The notes under the pieces were generated by a model. It was not told the origin of the DNA and ran no database searches. It was given only the letters and a program-made list of their open reading frames with translations. This document shows positions 1-8,628 of a DNA stretch of 64,000 bases, in pieces (within the stretch, counting starts at the first letter, position 1; the number at the start of each line of letters is the position of its first letter). This stretch comes from Fictibacillus sp. BK138 (GTDB lineage: Bacteria; Bacillota; Bacilli; Bacillales; Fictibacillaceae): the NCBI RefSeq assembly GCF_004216955.1, contig NZ_SGXL01000001.1:3106061-3170060 (forward strand), given 5' to 3'. The position numbers and the translations under genes are program-made.

Positions 1-23
1 ACCCAAATCAGATTCTCATTCAT
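1..23 (-). CDS. azlD: AzlD-type branched-chain amino acid exporter subunit, 5' end only
   Basis: Only the first seven codons (MNENLIW) lie in the window; the rest runs off the left edge. The ATG at 23 has a G-rich ribosome binding site (AAGGGGG) about eight bases upstream, inside the last codons of azlC. An ATG at 32 is possible but sits on that binding site. AzlD is the small membrane partner of AzlC, and the overlap with azlC is the usual arrangement. The call rests mainly on position. Confidence 0.6.
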
Positions 24-741
24 TCCGCTCATCCCCCTTCACAATAAACTCAATTGAAACAGCTGAGATCAACGTAGATAAAATAATCCCCCAGCCCCCG
101 CTAAGGAACGGGATAAATGAAAATAAGGAGTTCAGGACTGCAGCTGTTCCTGCAAGGGCAATGACTTTTCGGCTTTTTTTAGCGGCAGGTACAAGCAGTG
201 CGATAAACATTGCATATAGCGCGATACCCATGGATGCCTGAAGTGATTCAGGCAGTCCAGAACCCATCAAGTATCCTGCACCTGAAAAAACGACCCAAGA
301 ACTATAAGCTGTTAGACAGAGACCTAGCAAATAGCTTGCCGTTATCTTTTTTTCTTGAGACGTTGCCGCTACTGAAAAAGTTTCGTCTGTAATAAAAAAA
401 GCATAAATAGCTTTTATCCATTTCGGCTCATCTTCGGCACGTTCCTTTAAAGACGCACTCATAAGCAAATGACGGATGTTCATAATAAAAGTAGTTAAAA
501 TAAGTTCAGCGGCCCCGCTAGCGGCAGCGACCATTGATAAAGCAATATATTGTGATGCACCAGCAAATACAATAACGCTCATGCCAACTGTTTCAAAAAG
601 GCTGAGACCGGCAGCTTTGGCCAGCAGACCGAATGTAAAAGCAACGGGCATATAGCCGATTGCGATTGGCAGTCCTGCTTGAATCCCTTTTTTCCAAAGT
701 CCATCGGTTTGTTCACTAGAAATTGCAGGACTAGGCAGCAT
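16..741 (-). CDS. azlC: AzlC family branched-chain amino acid transporter, large subunit
   Basis: The 241-residue integral membrane protein has the AzlC pattern: an N-terminal GIQAGLPIAIGYMPVAFTFG segment followed by several hydrophobic helices and the conserved NIRHLLMSASL stretch. With AzlD it forms an exporter for branched-chain amino acids and analogues. The reading frame is open upstream to 828, but the ATG at 741 has GGAG nine bases before it and gives the usual family length, so it is preferred. The upstream extension would run through a palindromic repeat (791-830). The 3' end overlaps azlD, implying translational coupling. Confidence 0.85.
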   Translation of the reverse strand: MLPSPAISSEQTDGLWKKGIQAGLPIAIGYMPVAFTFGLLAKAAGLSLFETVGMSVIVFAGASQYIALSMVAAASGAAELILTTFIMNIRHLLMSASLKERAEDEPKWIKAIYAFFITDETFSVAATSQEKKITASYLLGLCLTAYSSWVVFSGAGYLMGSGLPESLQASMGIALYAMFIALLVPAAKKSRKVIALAGTAAVLNSLFSFIPFLSGGWGIILSTLISAVSIEFIVKGDERNE

Positions 742-790
742 TGTCTTCATCTCCATCTTCATTGTGTGATTTTTGCAGGAATTGTGTATA

Positions 791-830
791 AATTGAAGGG
801 GGTCTGTCCCGGGGACAGACCCCTTCAATT
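791..830. repeat. Near-perfect 40-bp palindrome, possible mobile hairpin or terminator
   Basis: The two arms (AATTGAAGGGGGTCTGTCCC and its near complement) pair over about 19 bp with one bulged G and essentially no loop. It lies between the murG-like stop and the azlC start, both on the minus strand. It could act as a terminator, although no clear T-run follows on the minus strand. The GGTCTGTCCC core resembles palindromes dispersed in Bacillus genomes; that is from memory and unchecked. Confidence 0.6.
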
Positions 831-847
831 CTCAATTCTCAAACCTT

Positions 848-1912
848 TTATTTACCGCCCGTGATTGTTCGCAAAATAAGGTCTACGCTATCAGAGGCTT
901 TAAAGCTCTCCATGTTTCGCTGCATGCTGTCTTTATCCGCTTTAAGCTGTTTTAAAGAATTTAGAAGCGTTTCTTTTGTTAAATCTTCTTCATAAAGCAC
1001 ATGGCAAAACCCTTGTTTCTCAAAGGATTGTGCATTCAAGATCTGGTCCCCTCGGCTCGCAGCTCTTGTTAGTGGAATTAACAACATTGGAATTTTTAGT
1101 GTCAGCCATTCAAAAATACTGTTAGAACCAGCACGTGAAATCACAAAGTCAGTTGCAGCCACGACATCAGGCAATTCTTTTTGAATGTACTCAAACTGGC
1201 GGTAACCTTCTGTATTGTTCAGGTTCTCATCTAAGTTTCCTTTTCCGCATATATGAACAATCTGATAAGATCGAAGCAGTTCAGGAAGAGACTCTCTTAC
1301 AGCTTCATTGATCTTACGGGCGCCTAAGCTTCCACCCATGATCGTTAACACTGGCAAGTGGCTTCTAAACCCTAGAAAAGTGAGTCCTTTCTCACTCGAT
1401 CCTTGCAATAGCTCATCACGGATAGGAGAACCTGTTACGATGGCTTGCCCTGCAGCAAAATGCTTTTTCGCCTCATCAAATGTTACAAAAATTTTAGAAG
1501 CAAATTTTGAAGAGATCTTGTTTGCAAGTCCTGGGGTAATATCAGATTCATGAATATATACAGGAATCTTGCGCAGCCAGGCTGCGATAACTACAGGCAC
1601 TGCTACAAATCCACCTTTTGAAAATACAGCATCGGGTTTGATCTTTCCAAGTTTCAAATAAGCCTGGGCTACACCTGCCGCTACTTTAAACGGATCTTTA
1701 ATATTTTTTAAGTCAAAATAGCGTCTTAATTTACCGCTGGAAATGCCGTAATAAGGTACATTCGTTCCTTCTTCTATCAAGCTTTTCTCTATTCCATCAA
1801 CAGAACCGATATAGTGAAGGTCCCATCCCATTTTTTCTAATTTAGGTATTAATGCCAAATGCGGGGTTACATGGCCTGCTGAACCACCGCCGGTTAAAAC
1901 TAGTTTCTTCAA
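848..1912 (-). CDS. murG: MurG-like UDP-GlcNAc:lipid I N-acetylglucosaminyltransferase, stand-alone copy
   Basis: The 354-residue GT28 protein has the N-terminal glycine-rich loop [10 protein letters not shown] (about residues 7-16), the central [12 protein letters not shown] motif and the C-terminal [10 protein letters not shown] acceptor/UDP-binding segment. MurG makes lipid II on the inner face of the membrane. The start is the TTG at 1912, with GAGGA six to seven bases upstream; the frame is open to 1951 without a better site. It is not in a division and cell-wall (dcw) cluster, so it is probably a second MurG, as in several Bacillus species. Its specific role is not visible. Confidence 0.85.
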   Translation of the reverse strand: MKKLVLTGGGSAGHVTPHLALIPKLEKMGWDLHYIGSVDGIEKSLIEEGTNVPYYGISSGKLRRYFDLKNIKDPFKVAAGVAQAYLKLGKIKPDAVFSKGGFVAVPVVIAAWLRKIPVYIHESDITPGLANKISSKFASKIFVTFDEAKKHFAAGQAIVTGSPIRDELLQGSSEKGLTFLGFRSHLPVLTIMGGSLGARKINEAVRESLPELLRSYQIVHICGKGNLDENLNNTEGYRQFEYIQKELPDVVAATDFVISRAGSNSIFEWLTLKIPMLLIPLTRAASRGDQILNAQSFEKQGFCHVLYEEDLTKETLLNSLKQLKADKDSMQRNMESFKASDSVDLILRTITGGK

Positions 1913-2055
1913 ACTGCATTCCTCACTTCTTTGTTTATCCGTTCGCTGCACGGATTTAATCTTATCGCCATTTTAATATATGTTGCTGAAAAAGGAAAAT
2001 GGCAGCTGTATGATTCTTTACTGTTAAACAGCTGTTTCATATCTTTCGAAACAAC

Positions 2056-2087
2056 ATATAAAAAAGCGGCCTATAAGACCGCTTTTC
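2056..2087 (-). terminator. Rho-independent terminator of the 2-oxoacid dehydrogenase operon
   Basis: AAAAGCGG (2062-2069) pairs with CCGCTTTT (2079-2086). On the minus strand it immediately follows the lpdA stop codon and ends in a T-run. Confidence 0.85.
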
Positions 2088-3521
2088 TTAAACTGTACTT
2101 TTCTCTTTTTTCCGAGCTGGCGGAACATGAATCGCTTTTCCGCTCACACTTTCAACAGCCTCAAGCCACGCTTCATTTAACGCTGGATGTGCATAGACCG
2201 GATAAGCAAGATCTTCTTCACGAGCGACCATCTCTAGTGCATAAGTGCCTGATTGAATCATTTCAACAGCACCTGCACCCATCATATGAATGCCAAGAAT
2301 CACATCCGTCTTTGCGTCGATTATCATCTTCGCAAGTCCTTCTTTTTGACCTAGTATAGAAGCAAACCCGTTTCCGCTCATTGAAAACTGACCGGTTTTT
2401 ACTTCATATCCTTCATTCTTCGCTTGTTCTTCCGTCAAACCGACTGTCGCGATCGGCGGATTTGTATGCACCACGTAAGGTACTAGGCTTAAGTTAAATG
2501 CCGAAGATAAGCCTGACATATGTTCAGCAGCTGTTTTCCCTTGTTTGATCGCTTTTGAAGCGAGCTTCATGCCGATCGTACAATCACCTGCAGCATAGAT
2601 ATTGGATACACTCGTCTGGCTATGCTCATTTACGACGATAAACCCGTTCTCATCACGTTCCACATTGATGACTTCAAGCCCAAGTCCATCAACATTCGGT
2701 GAATAACCTGCTGCATAGAGCACATGAGAAGCTTCTATAGAAACCTTTTCTTCAGCATCCTTTGACAGCGTCACCGCAACAGTGTCAGCTGTTTCCTCTG
2801 CACTTTCCCACTGATGTTTCCTGAACACTTTAACCTTATTTTTCTTTAAAACTCGCAGCAGTTCTTTTTCGATCCCGCTGTCTAAGCCGAATCCATCTCC
2901 GGGAGTGATCAATGTTACTTCACTTCCAAGCTGTTTATAAGCCATTGCGGCTTCCAATGCAAAATAATCTTCACCGTAAACTACAAGGCTCTCAGGCAGC
3001 CCATTTAGCTCCCATAAAGTATGAGGCGTCATGATCCGGTTTGATAGTTTCACACCACCCGGAAGCAACGGACTGCTCCCCGTTGCGATCAGTGCATGTT
3101 CAAATTCATACATCTCAAAATGGTGTCCCGAATCGATGCCGACTCTCTCGCCTGACATGAAGGAAGCTGTCCCTGTTAAGTGCTCGATCTTATTGGCTTT
3201 AATCAGTGCTTCAACGCCTTTTTGCAAACCTGTTACAACAGAAGAATAGTAGTTTGTAAATGTTTCATATTCGAATGTTGCCTCAGGTACCGAGATGCCC
3301 ATTTGTTTATAATACGACAGTCCGGAAAAATTAGCCGCTGTTTGCGTTAAGCTCTTTGAAGGGATGCATCCTTTATGAAGACAAACTCCGCCAAGCTTTT
3401 CTTTTTCGATCAGTGTTACTTCGAGTCCCAGCTGAGCTGCACGAATCGCAGCATGATAGCCGCCAGGTCCTCCTCCGATAATAACCAGCTGTCGTTTTGT
3501 TGCAAAATCACCTACAACCAT
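2088..3521 (-). CDS. lpdA: Dihydrolipoyl dehydrogenase, E3 of the 2-oxoacid dehydrogenase complex
   Basis: This 477-residue flavoprotein reoxidises dihydrolipoamide on E2 with NAD. It shows the FAD-binding GGGPGGYHAA (about 16-25), the redox-active pair Cys47/Cys52 in GGVCLHKGCIPSK, and the C-terminal His-Glu dyad in HPALNE (about 445-450). It follows E2 with no gap and is the last gene before a strong terminator. The complex is encoded directly behind phenylalanine dehydrogenase, so it probably serves aromatic (and perhaps branched-chain) 2-oxoacids. The fold and E3 role are certain; the substrate class of the complex is inferred. Confidence 0.93.
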   Translation of the reverse strand: MVVGDFATKRQLVIIGGGPGGYHAAIRAAQLGLEVTLIEKEKLGGVCLHKGCIPSKSLTQTAANFSGLSYYKQMGISVPEATFEYETFTNYYSSVVTGLQKGVEALIKANKIEHLTGTASFMSGERVGIDSGHHFEMYEFEHALIATGSSPLLPGGVKLSNRIMTPHTLWELNGLPESLVVYGEDYFALEAAMAYKQLGSEVTLITPGDGFGLDSGIEKELLRVLKKNKVKVFRKHQWESAEETADTVAVTLSKDAEEKVSIEASHVLYAAGYSPNVDGLGLEVINVERDENGFIVVNEHSQTSVSNIYAAGDCTIGMKLASKAIKQGKTAAEHMSGLSSAFNLSLVPYVVHTNPPIATVGLTEEQAKNEGYEVKTGQFSMSGNGFASILGQKEGLAKMIIDAKTDVILGIHMMGAGAVEMIQSGTYALEMVAREEDLAYPVYAHPALNEAWLEAVESVSGKAIHVPPARKKEKSTV

Positions 3522-4799
3522 TTATATCAGCTCCAGTGTCATGAAGTAAGGGTTCTCGATGAGTTCTTTTACACGGTTCGTGAACATAACAGCTGTCGCA
3601 CCATCCGCTACACGGTGGTCAAACGACATAGATACATTCATCATCGAACGAATCACGATTTCATTCCCAACGACAACAGGTGTTTTCTTCGTTTTATGGA
3701 ATGCCATCAGTGCAACCTCCGGATGGTTGATAATCGGCGTTGCTGCGATCGATCCAAGAGGTCCAACATTAGAGATCGTAAATGTCCCGCCAGTCATATC
3801 TGAACCTTTCAGCTTGTTCGTTTTCGCTCTTGTGATCTTATCTTTCATATCTACTGCGATGTCACGTACATTGCGCTGCTCCACATGTGAGATAACAGGT
3901 ACGATCAAGCCTTCATCAGAATCTGTTGCGATTCCAATATTCACGTTCTTCTCAAGACGGATTACTTCTTTCTCTTCATCAAGCTTCGCATTGAAAATAG
4001 GGAAGTCCTTCAGAGCAATCTGAATCGCTTTTACGAAAAATGCCGCAACAGAAACGTTCATTCCACGCTTATTCTCCGGGTCCATCGCTTTTAGCTGCTT
4101 CTTCAAGTCCATTACAGCTGTTACATCGATTTCTTCAAAGTGCGTAACATGCGGAATTGTTGCAAGAGATTGAACCATCTTTTTCGCGATCTGTTTTCTG
4201 CGCCCTTTAAACGGAATCTCCTCTGCATCTTTTGAAGTATAGGAAGGAGCTTCTGTCTTCCTGTCCTCTGCGATATGGTTTTTAGCTTCCTCTTTAGCTG
4301 GAGTAGCAGAACCATTCTCGATAAAGTTATAAACGTCCTGATCCGTAACGCGTCCGCCAGGTCCTGTACCCTCAATCAGTTCAATATCAACTCCGTTTTC
4401 ACGGGCGATTTTTCTTGTGAAAGGCGCAGCAAGAACACGCTTGTTTAGTGTAGCGACTCCACCTGCAAATACAGTATTTTTAGGAGCAGCTACGATTTTA
4501 TCTACGACTGGCTGTTCCTGTTCAGCCACACGCTCTTCTGCTTTTTTATCAGACGGAGCTGCTGCAGACGCTTCGATCGTTAAAATGACAGAACCAACTG
4601 TCACAACATCTCCTTCTTTTACCTTGATATCTTTAATCGTACCGGCTGCAGGTGAAGGAAGTTCAGCCGTCACTTTGTCTGTTTGCACTTCCACGAGCGG
4701 CTGGTCGATCTTAACCGTATCCCCCGCTTTTACGAAAAAGTGGATGACTTCACCTTCATGCATGCCTTCTCCGATATCATGCAGTTTCACTTCTACCAT
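3522..4799 (-). CDS. Dihydrolipoamide acyltransferase, E2 of the 2-oxoacid dehydrogenase complex
   Basis: The 425-residue protein has one N-terminal lipoyl domain with the lipoylated lysine in QTDKVTAEL (about residue 42), an Ala/Lys/Glu-rich linker, a peripheral subunit-binding domain (RKIARENGVDIELIEGTGPG, about 130-150) and a C-terminal catalytic domain with FDHRVADG (His about 395, Asp about 399). It moves the acyl group from E1 to CoA. The start is the ATG at 4799: the upstream GTG at 4808 lies inside the AGGAGGTGG ribosome site. The gene sits three codons of spacing or less from its neighbours. By context the product is likely phenylacetyl-CoA; this is inferred. Confidence 0.92.
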   Translation of the reverse strand: MVEVKLHDIGEGMHEGEVIHFFVKAGDTVKIDQPLVEVQTDKVTAELPSPAAGTIKDIKVKEGDVVTVGSVILTIEASAAAPSDKKAEERVAEQEQPVVDKIVAAPKNTVFAGGVATLNKRVLAAPFTRKIARENGVDIELIEGTGPGGRVTDQDVYNFIENGSATPAKEEAKNHIAEDRKTEAPSYTSKDAEEIPFKGRRKQIAKKMVQSLATIPHVTHFEEIDVTAVMDLKKQLKAMDPENKRGMNVSVAAFFVKAIQIALKDFPIFNAKLDEEKEVIRLEKNVNIGIATDSDEGLIVPVISHVEQRNVRDIAVDMKDKITRAKTNKLKGSDMTGGTFTISNVGPLGSIAATPIINHPEVALMAFHKTKKTPVVVGNEIVIRSMMNVSMSFDHRVADGATAVMFTNRVKELIENPYFMTLELI

Positions 4800-4811
4800 T
4801 TGTTCCACCTC

Positions 4812-5807
4812 CTAAAATTGAGTGACTTTCTCGATTGCCTGAACAACACGATCTGCACTCGGCAGGTAGTGGTCTTCAAGAGCGAACATCGGTACTGGTG
4901 TATCAAAACCAGTCACACGCTCAACTGGTGCTTTCATGTATAAGAATGAAGTATCGTTGATCAGCGACATGATCGTCTCACCAAGTCCGCCGGTTCCCGG
5001 TGCTTCGTGTACGATAACAGCGCGTCCAGTCTTCTGAACACTCTCTGCAATCATGTCTTTATCAAGCGGATAAAGCGTGCGCAGGTCGATCACATCACAC
5101 TTAATGCCTTTTTCCTCTGCCGCTTTCGCTGCTTTTGTCACAACATCGATCATCGCACCGTATGCAAAGATCGAAACATCGCTTCCCTCTTGCAGACGAG
5201 CCGCTTTTCCTAGAGGAACATTGTACTTTCCTTCAGGCACATCCATCTTCGTGCTTCGATAGCAGCGCATAGGCTCAAGGAATAGCACCGGATCTGGATC
5301 TTCAATCGCAGAGATCAGCATTCCCTTTGCATCGTAAGGATTAGACGGAACAACTACCTTCATTCCAGGCATTCCCGTAAAAAGTGCTTCAACAGAATCA
5401 GAGTGTATTTCAGGTGCACGCACTCCTGCTCCAAACGGTGCACGGATAACCATAGGTACTGTAAAATGGCCTAGTGTTCTTGCACGAATTCTAGAAGCAT
5501 GTGTCATGATCTGATTAAACGCCGGATAGATGAACCCTAAGAACTGCATCTCAGCGATTGGTTTAAACCCGTTCATCGCAAGACCAATCGACGTACCAAT
5601 GATTCCAGACTCTGCAAGCGGAGTGTCGATTACTCTTTTCTCGCCGAACTCTGCAACCAGTCCGTCAGTTGCCCGGAAAACGCCGCCGTTCTGCCCAACG
5701 TCTTCACCTAACACGATTACATTTTCATGCTCTTTCATCATGACACGCATGCCGTCTGTCACGGCTTGAACCATCGTTAACTTTTTCGTATCAACTGCCG
5801 TTGTCAT
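4812..5807 (-). CDS. 2-oxoacid dehydrogenase E1 component, beta subunit
   Basis: The 331-residue protein is the beta half of a ThDP-dependent heterotetrameric E1, with the Transket_pyr domain (VLGEDVGQNGGVF, DTPLAESGIIG, about 30-75) and the C-terminal transketolase domain (HEAPGTGGLGE). With E1 alpha it decarboxylates a 2-oxoacid and acylates the E2 lipoyl group. The ATG overlaps the E1 alpha stop by one base (TAATG), so the subunits are translationally coupled. The sequence belongs to the PDH/BCKDH family and does not fix the substrate; the adjacent phenylalanine dehydrogenase suggests phenylpyruvate. Confidence 0.92.
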   Translation of the reverse strand: MTTAVDTKKLTMVQAVTDGMRVMMKEHENVIVLGEDVGQNGGVFRATDGLVAEFGEKRVIDTPLAESGIIGTSIGLAMNGFKPIAEMQFLGFIYPAFNQIMTHASRIRARTLGHFTVPMVIRAPFGAGVRAPEIHSDSVEALFTGMPGMKVVVPSNPYDAKGMLISAIEDPDPVLFLEPMRCYRSTKMDVPEGKYNVPLGKAARLQEGSDVSIFAYGAMIDVVTKAAKAAEEKGIKCDVIDLRTLYPLDKDMIAESVQKTGRAVIVHEAPGTGGLGETIMSLINDTSFLYMKAPVERVTGFDTPVPMFALEDHYLPSADRVVQAIEKVTQF

Positions 5808-6871
5808 TAGCGATCACCTCTTGAATGTGTATATGCTTCTTTTTGGCTTTCGATCGGCCAAGGATTCTCCGCAAATACATGGTCAAATACATCGTTATAA
5901 TGTGGTGCCGGAGCCTCTTCCATCTCTTTTACTGCAGCTTCGATTTCAGCTGTTAAAGACTCTTGGAGCTCTTCTGCCCACTTCTCATCCCACATGTTTT
6001 CATTTTTCATAAAACGCTCAAGACGAAGAATCGGATCTGTCTTTTCACGTCTTGTCGCTGACTCGTTCTGGTCTCTATACTTCGACGGATCGTCAGCTGT
6101 CGTATGCGCTCCATAACGCCAAGTAACAGACTCGATCAATGTCGGACCTTCGCCTTTTCTTGCGCGTTCAACCGCCGTACGTGTGTGAAAGTAGACCGCG
6201 AACACATCGTTGCCATCTAAACGAACGCCTTCCATCTCATAAGCGACTGCTTTTTGAGCGATCGTCTTACTCTTCATCTGTTTTTCAATCGGAACGGAAA
6301 TCGCAAAGCCGTTGTTTTGGTTAAAGAAAACAACAGGAGCATTGAATACGCTCGCAAAATTCAGCCCTTCATGAAAATCTCCTTCTGATGTTGCACCGTC
6401 TCCAAAATAAACGATGGAAGCACGATCTGTCCCTTTAAGTTTTTCAGCCCAAGCAGCACCTGTCGCATGTAAGAGCTGTGATGCGATCGGTACAGCCGGC
6501 GGGAATATATTTTTCCCTTCAGGAGGGATACAGCCTTCTTGACGGCCTTTCCAATAAAGGAAAAGTGTTTTTAAAGAGTGGCCAAATGTCATTGTCGCCG
6601 CATGATCGCGATAAGTTGGGAACATCCAGTCGCCTTCTCCCATCGCCAATGCACTTCCGATCTGTGAAGCCTCCTGTCCTTCGAAAGGTACATACGTCCC
6701 GATTCGCCCTTGACGCTGCAAGTTAACACCTTTACGGTCAAACAGACGGGAACGAAGCATTTTTGTATAAAGTTCTTTTGTAAGATCTTCCGTTATTTCA
6801 CTTTTGTATGTTTCGTCGTTCCATTCCCCGTTTTCATTAATGATCTGCAATTTCGGAAATAGCTTTTCCAT
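5807..6871 (-). CDS. 2-oxoacid dehydrogenase E1 component, alpha subunit
   Basis: The 354-residue alpha subunit carries the ThDP-binding motif starting GDGATSEGDFHEGLNFA and ending NQNNGFAIS, and the YRYGAHT/DDPSKYR phosphorylation-loop region typical of PDH/BCKDH E1 alpha. The start is the ATG at 6871, eight bases after AAGGAGGG; the open frame upstream of it overlaps the phenylalanine dehydrogenase gene. It is the first of four genes for a complete E1-E2-E3 complex in one operon with phenylalanine dehydrogenase. No ptb, buk or BkdR-type regulator is present, unlike the standard Bacillus bkd operon. Confidence 0.92.
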   Translation of the reverse strand: MEKLFPKLQIINENGEWNDETYKSEITEDLTKELYTKMLRSRLFDRKGVNLQRQGRIGTYVPFEGQEASQIGSALAMGEGDWMFPTYRDHAATMTFGHSLKTLFLYWKGRQEGCIPPEGKNIFPPAVPIASQLLHATGAAWAEKLKGTDRASIVYFGDGATSEGDFHEGLNFASVFNAPVVFFNQNNGFAISVPIEKQMKSKTIAQKAVAYEMEGVRLDGNDVFAVYFHTRTAVERARKGEGPTLIESVTWRYGAHTTADDPSKYRDQNESATRREKTDPILRLERFMKNENMWDEKWAEELQESLTAEIEAAVKEMEEAPAPHYNDVFDHVFAENPWPIESQKEAYTHSRGDR

Positions 6872-6885
6872 GAATGAATCCCTCC

Positions 6886-7986
6886 TTAGTTTCGAACCTG
6901 CCATTTAGGTCTTCTGTTATGAGCAAAGAAGCTGTTGCGTTTAGAACGAGCTGCTAATTTTTCTTCACAAAAACGATTAGCCGCTTCCATCGTCGAAATG
7001 CTGTTCTTCGTACTTTCGCTGTAAATCTGGATCAAGCTGTCATAGATCGCTCTTGTTTTTGTCAGTACACGCGCTTTGTTTGGTCCATAAAGTTCATCTG
7101 CGACCTGGATCAGTCCGCCTGCATTTACGATATAGTCAGGTCCGTACAGAATTCCTTTTTGCTGTAGGTACAAGCCATGCTTATCTTCTAAAAGCTGGTT
7201 GTTCGCACTTCCGACGATCGCTTTAACTTTAAGCTGTTCAATCGTCTCGTCATGGATGATTCCGCCGAGTGCGCAAGGAATGAAAATATCTGCGTCTACT
7301 CCGTAAATGTCACTGCCTTCAACTACTTCTACATTCCCTGGAAGCATTTCAGCTCTGTCTTGAATCTGTTTCAGTGCTTTTTCGTTGATGTCGGTTACGT
7401 AAATTTGTGCACCAGCTGCCAATAGCTGCTCTGCAACTTTAAACCCAACTTTCCCTAAGCCTTGGATGGAGTAGGATTTTCCAGACAGTTCATCTGTACC
7501 TTCTAATGTCTGAATAGTAGCCTGCAGACCATAGATAACGCCTTGTGCAGTAGGTACTGAAGAATCACCGCTTCCGCCGTATTCTTCTGGAACTCCAACG
7601 ATGCAGTTTGTTTCTTTTAAAGCATGAACAAAATCGTCTGGCGTCGTTCCCATGTCAGTTCCCGTATAAAAACGTCCGTTTAATGAATCAACGAACTGGC
7701 CGAATGCACGGAAAAGCTCTGGTGATTTATCGGATGTAGGATCACCGATAATAACGGACTTCCCGCCGCCAAAGTCAACATCTGCCCCTGCACATTTGTA
7801 CGTCATACCCTTTGAAAGGCGCAGTACATCTTCAAGTGCCTCATCAACAGATGCATAAGGTCTCATTCTGCATCCGCCTAGAGCTGGTCCAAGGGTTGTA
7901 TTATGTATTGCGATAATCGCCTTAAGACCTGTAGATGGATCATTACAAAATACGACTTGTTCGTGCTGTGATATTTTTTCAAACAT
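6886..7986 (-). CDS. pdh: Phenylalanine dehydrogenase (NAD-dependent)
   Basis: The 366-residue amino acid dehydrogenase oxidatively deaminates L-phenylalanine to phenylpyruvate. Catalytic lysines are in GMTYK (Lys64) and GGGK (Lys76), with Asp111 in GTDMGTT; the NAD fold has GLGKVG (176-181). The two positions known to separate phenylalanine from leucine dehydrogenases are of the phenylalanine type: Gly109 (Ala in LeuDH) and Leu292 in NAGGLIQ (Val in LeuDH). The sequence strongly resembles the Bacillus badius enzyme as I recall it, including a C-terminal RRPKW. It heads the operon with E1-E2-E3, 14 bases before E1 alpha. Promoter and cre site lie at 7990-8090. Confidence 0.9.
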   Translation of the reverse strand: MFEKISQHEQVVFCNDPSTGLKAIIAIHNTTLGPALGGCRMRPYASVDEALEDVLRLSKGMTYKCAGADVDFGGGKSVIIGDPTSDKSPELFRAFGQFVDSLNGRFYTGTDMGTTPDDFVHALKETNCIVGVPEEYGGSGDSSVPTAQGVIYGLQATIQTLEGTDELSGKSYSIQGLGKVGFKVAEQLLAAGAQIYVTDINEKALKQIQDRAEMLPGNVEVVEGSDIYGVDADIFIPCALGGIIHDETIEQLKVKAIVGSANNQLLEDKHGLYLQQKGILYGPDYIVNAGGLIQVADELYGPNKARVLTKTRAIYDSLIQIYSESTKNSISTMEAANRFCEEKLAARSKRNSFFAHNRRPKWQVRN

Positions 7987-8048
7987 GCTGAATCCCCCTA
8001 GTGTGTCTCTATTTCACTTTGATTCTTTTTTGCTTTGCTGCTTTAAAG

Positions 8049-8062
8049 TGAAAGCGCTTTCA
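8049..8062. promoter_or_regulatory. Perfect cre site (CcpA) upstream of the phenylalanine dehydrogenase operon
   Basis: TGAAAGCGCTTTCA is a perfect palindromic match to the catabolite-responsive element. On the minus strand it overlaps the end of a TATAAT box, so CcpA bound here would block transcription of pdh and the E1-E2-E3 genes when glucose is present. Confidence 0.85.
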
Positions 8063-8080
8063 TTATAAGCTAAAAAAATA

Positions 8081-8476
8081 TTAAACTTTCATTTCTCCAA
8101 TTTTTTGTGAGATCGTTGCTCTCGGCAGGATATATTGAGTGACTTCACCTTCACCTGCAAGTGTTTTTCCATTATGGACGGTAACATCGCAAATAACTGC
8201 TTTTCCTTTTAATTCGCGTAAAGTCGCTGTGATTGTCAGTTCAGCGCCTTCTGGTGTAGGAGCCATATGTTTTGCAGCTACTCCTCCGCCCATTCCTTCT
8301 TCATGATCTTCAAGATATGGCAATATGATCTGTCTCGCTGCCCACTCCATATGGTAGACCATGCTGACAGTTGAATATGCCGGATGAACCAGCTTCCCTT
8401 CAAATTGAGCAAACATATCGGGTGTCACTGTAGCTGTAATGGTGGCTTTTTGACCAACCTCCATACCTGGTTTCAT
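8081..8476 (-). CDS. FlK-like hotdog acyl-CoA thioesterase
   Basis: This 131-residue hotdog protein aligns with fluoroacetyl-CoA thioesterase FlK. The FlK catalytic residues Thr42, Glu50 and His76 correspond here to Thr36, Glu44 (in MEWAARQIILPYLE) and His70, with identical spacings of 8 and 26. Hydrolysis of a short or aryl acyl-CoA is therefore expected. Its promoter carries the same 18-bp motif as paaK and paaA, so it is probably co-regulated with phenylacetate degradation. It may release CoA from dead-end aryl-CoA products, as PaaI does elsewhere; no PaaI is present. The substrate is inferred. The ATG follows GAGGTG. Confidence 0.8.
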   Translation of the reverse strand: MKPGMEVGQKATITATVTPDMFAQFEGKLVHPAYSTVSMVYHMEWAARQIILPYLEDHEEGMGGGVAAKHMAPTPEGAELTITATLRELKGKAVICDVTVHNGKTLAGEGEVTQYILPRATISQKIGEMKV

Positions 8477-8507
8477 GTATACACCTCATATCTTTCATCT
8501 AATTTAT

Positions 8508-8528
8508 ATAACGTTTTCTTAACGTTAT
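8508..8528. promoter_or_regulatory. Putative paa-type operator, thioesterase promoter
   Basis: ATAACGTT and AACGTTAT form a perfect 8-bp inverted repeat around a 5-base spacer. The segment 8511-8528 (ACGTTTTCTTAACGTTAT) matches motifs before paaA and paaK at 14 common positions. It lies 35-52 bases before the thioesterase ATG. The binding protein is unknown. Confidence 0.6.
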
Positions 8529-8628
8529 CATATCATTTTGTGTGATAAGCGGTCAATGAATCGCCCGAATTGTTCCATTTGTAAGAAATGTGAAAAATAT
8601 GCAAAAATAAAAGCGGAGGTGTTTTTCA

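Noticed and set aside
1931-2359. 142-codon plus-strand frame near lpdA
   Set aside because: Antisense to lpdA over most of its length, no ribosome site, no recognised domain.
6886-7986. Leucine dehydrogenase annotation
   Set aside because: Residues at both specificity positions and the overall match are of the phenylalanine dehydrogenase type.
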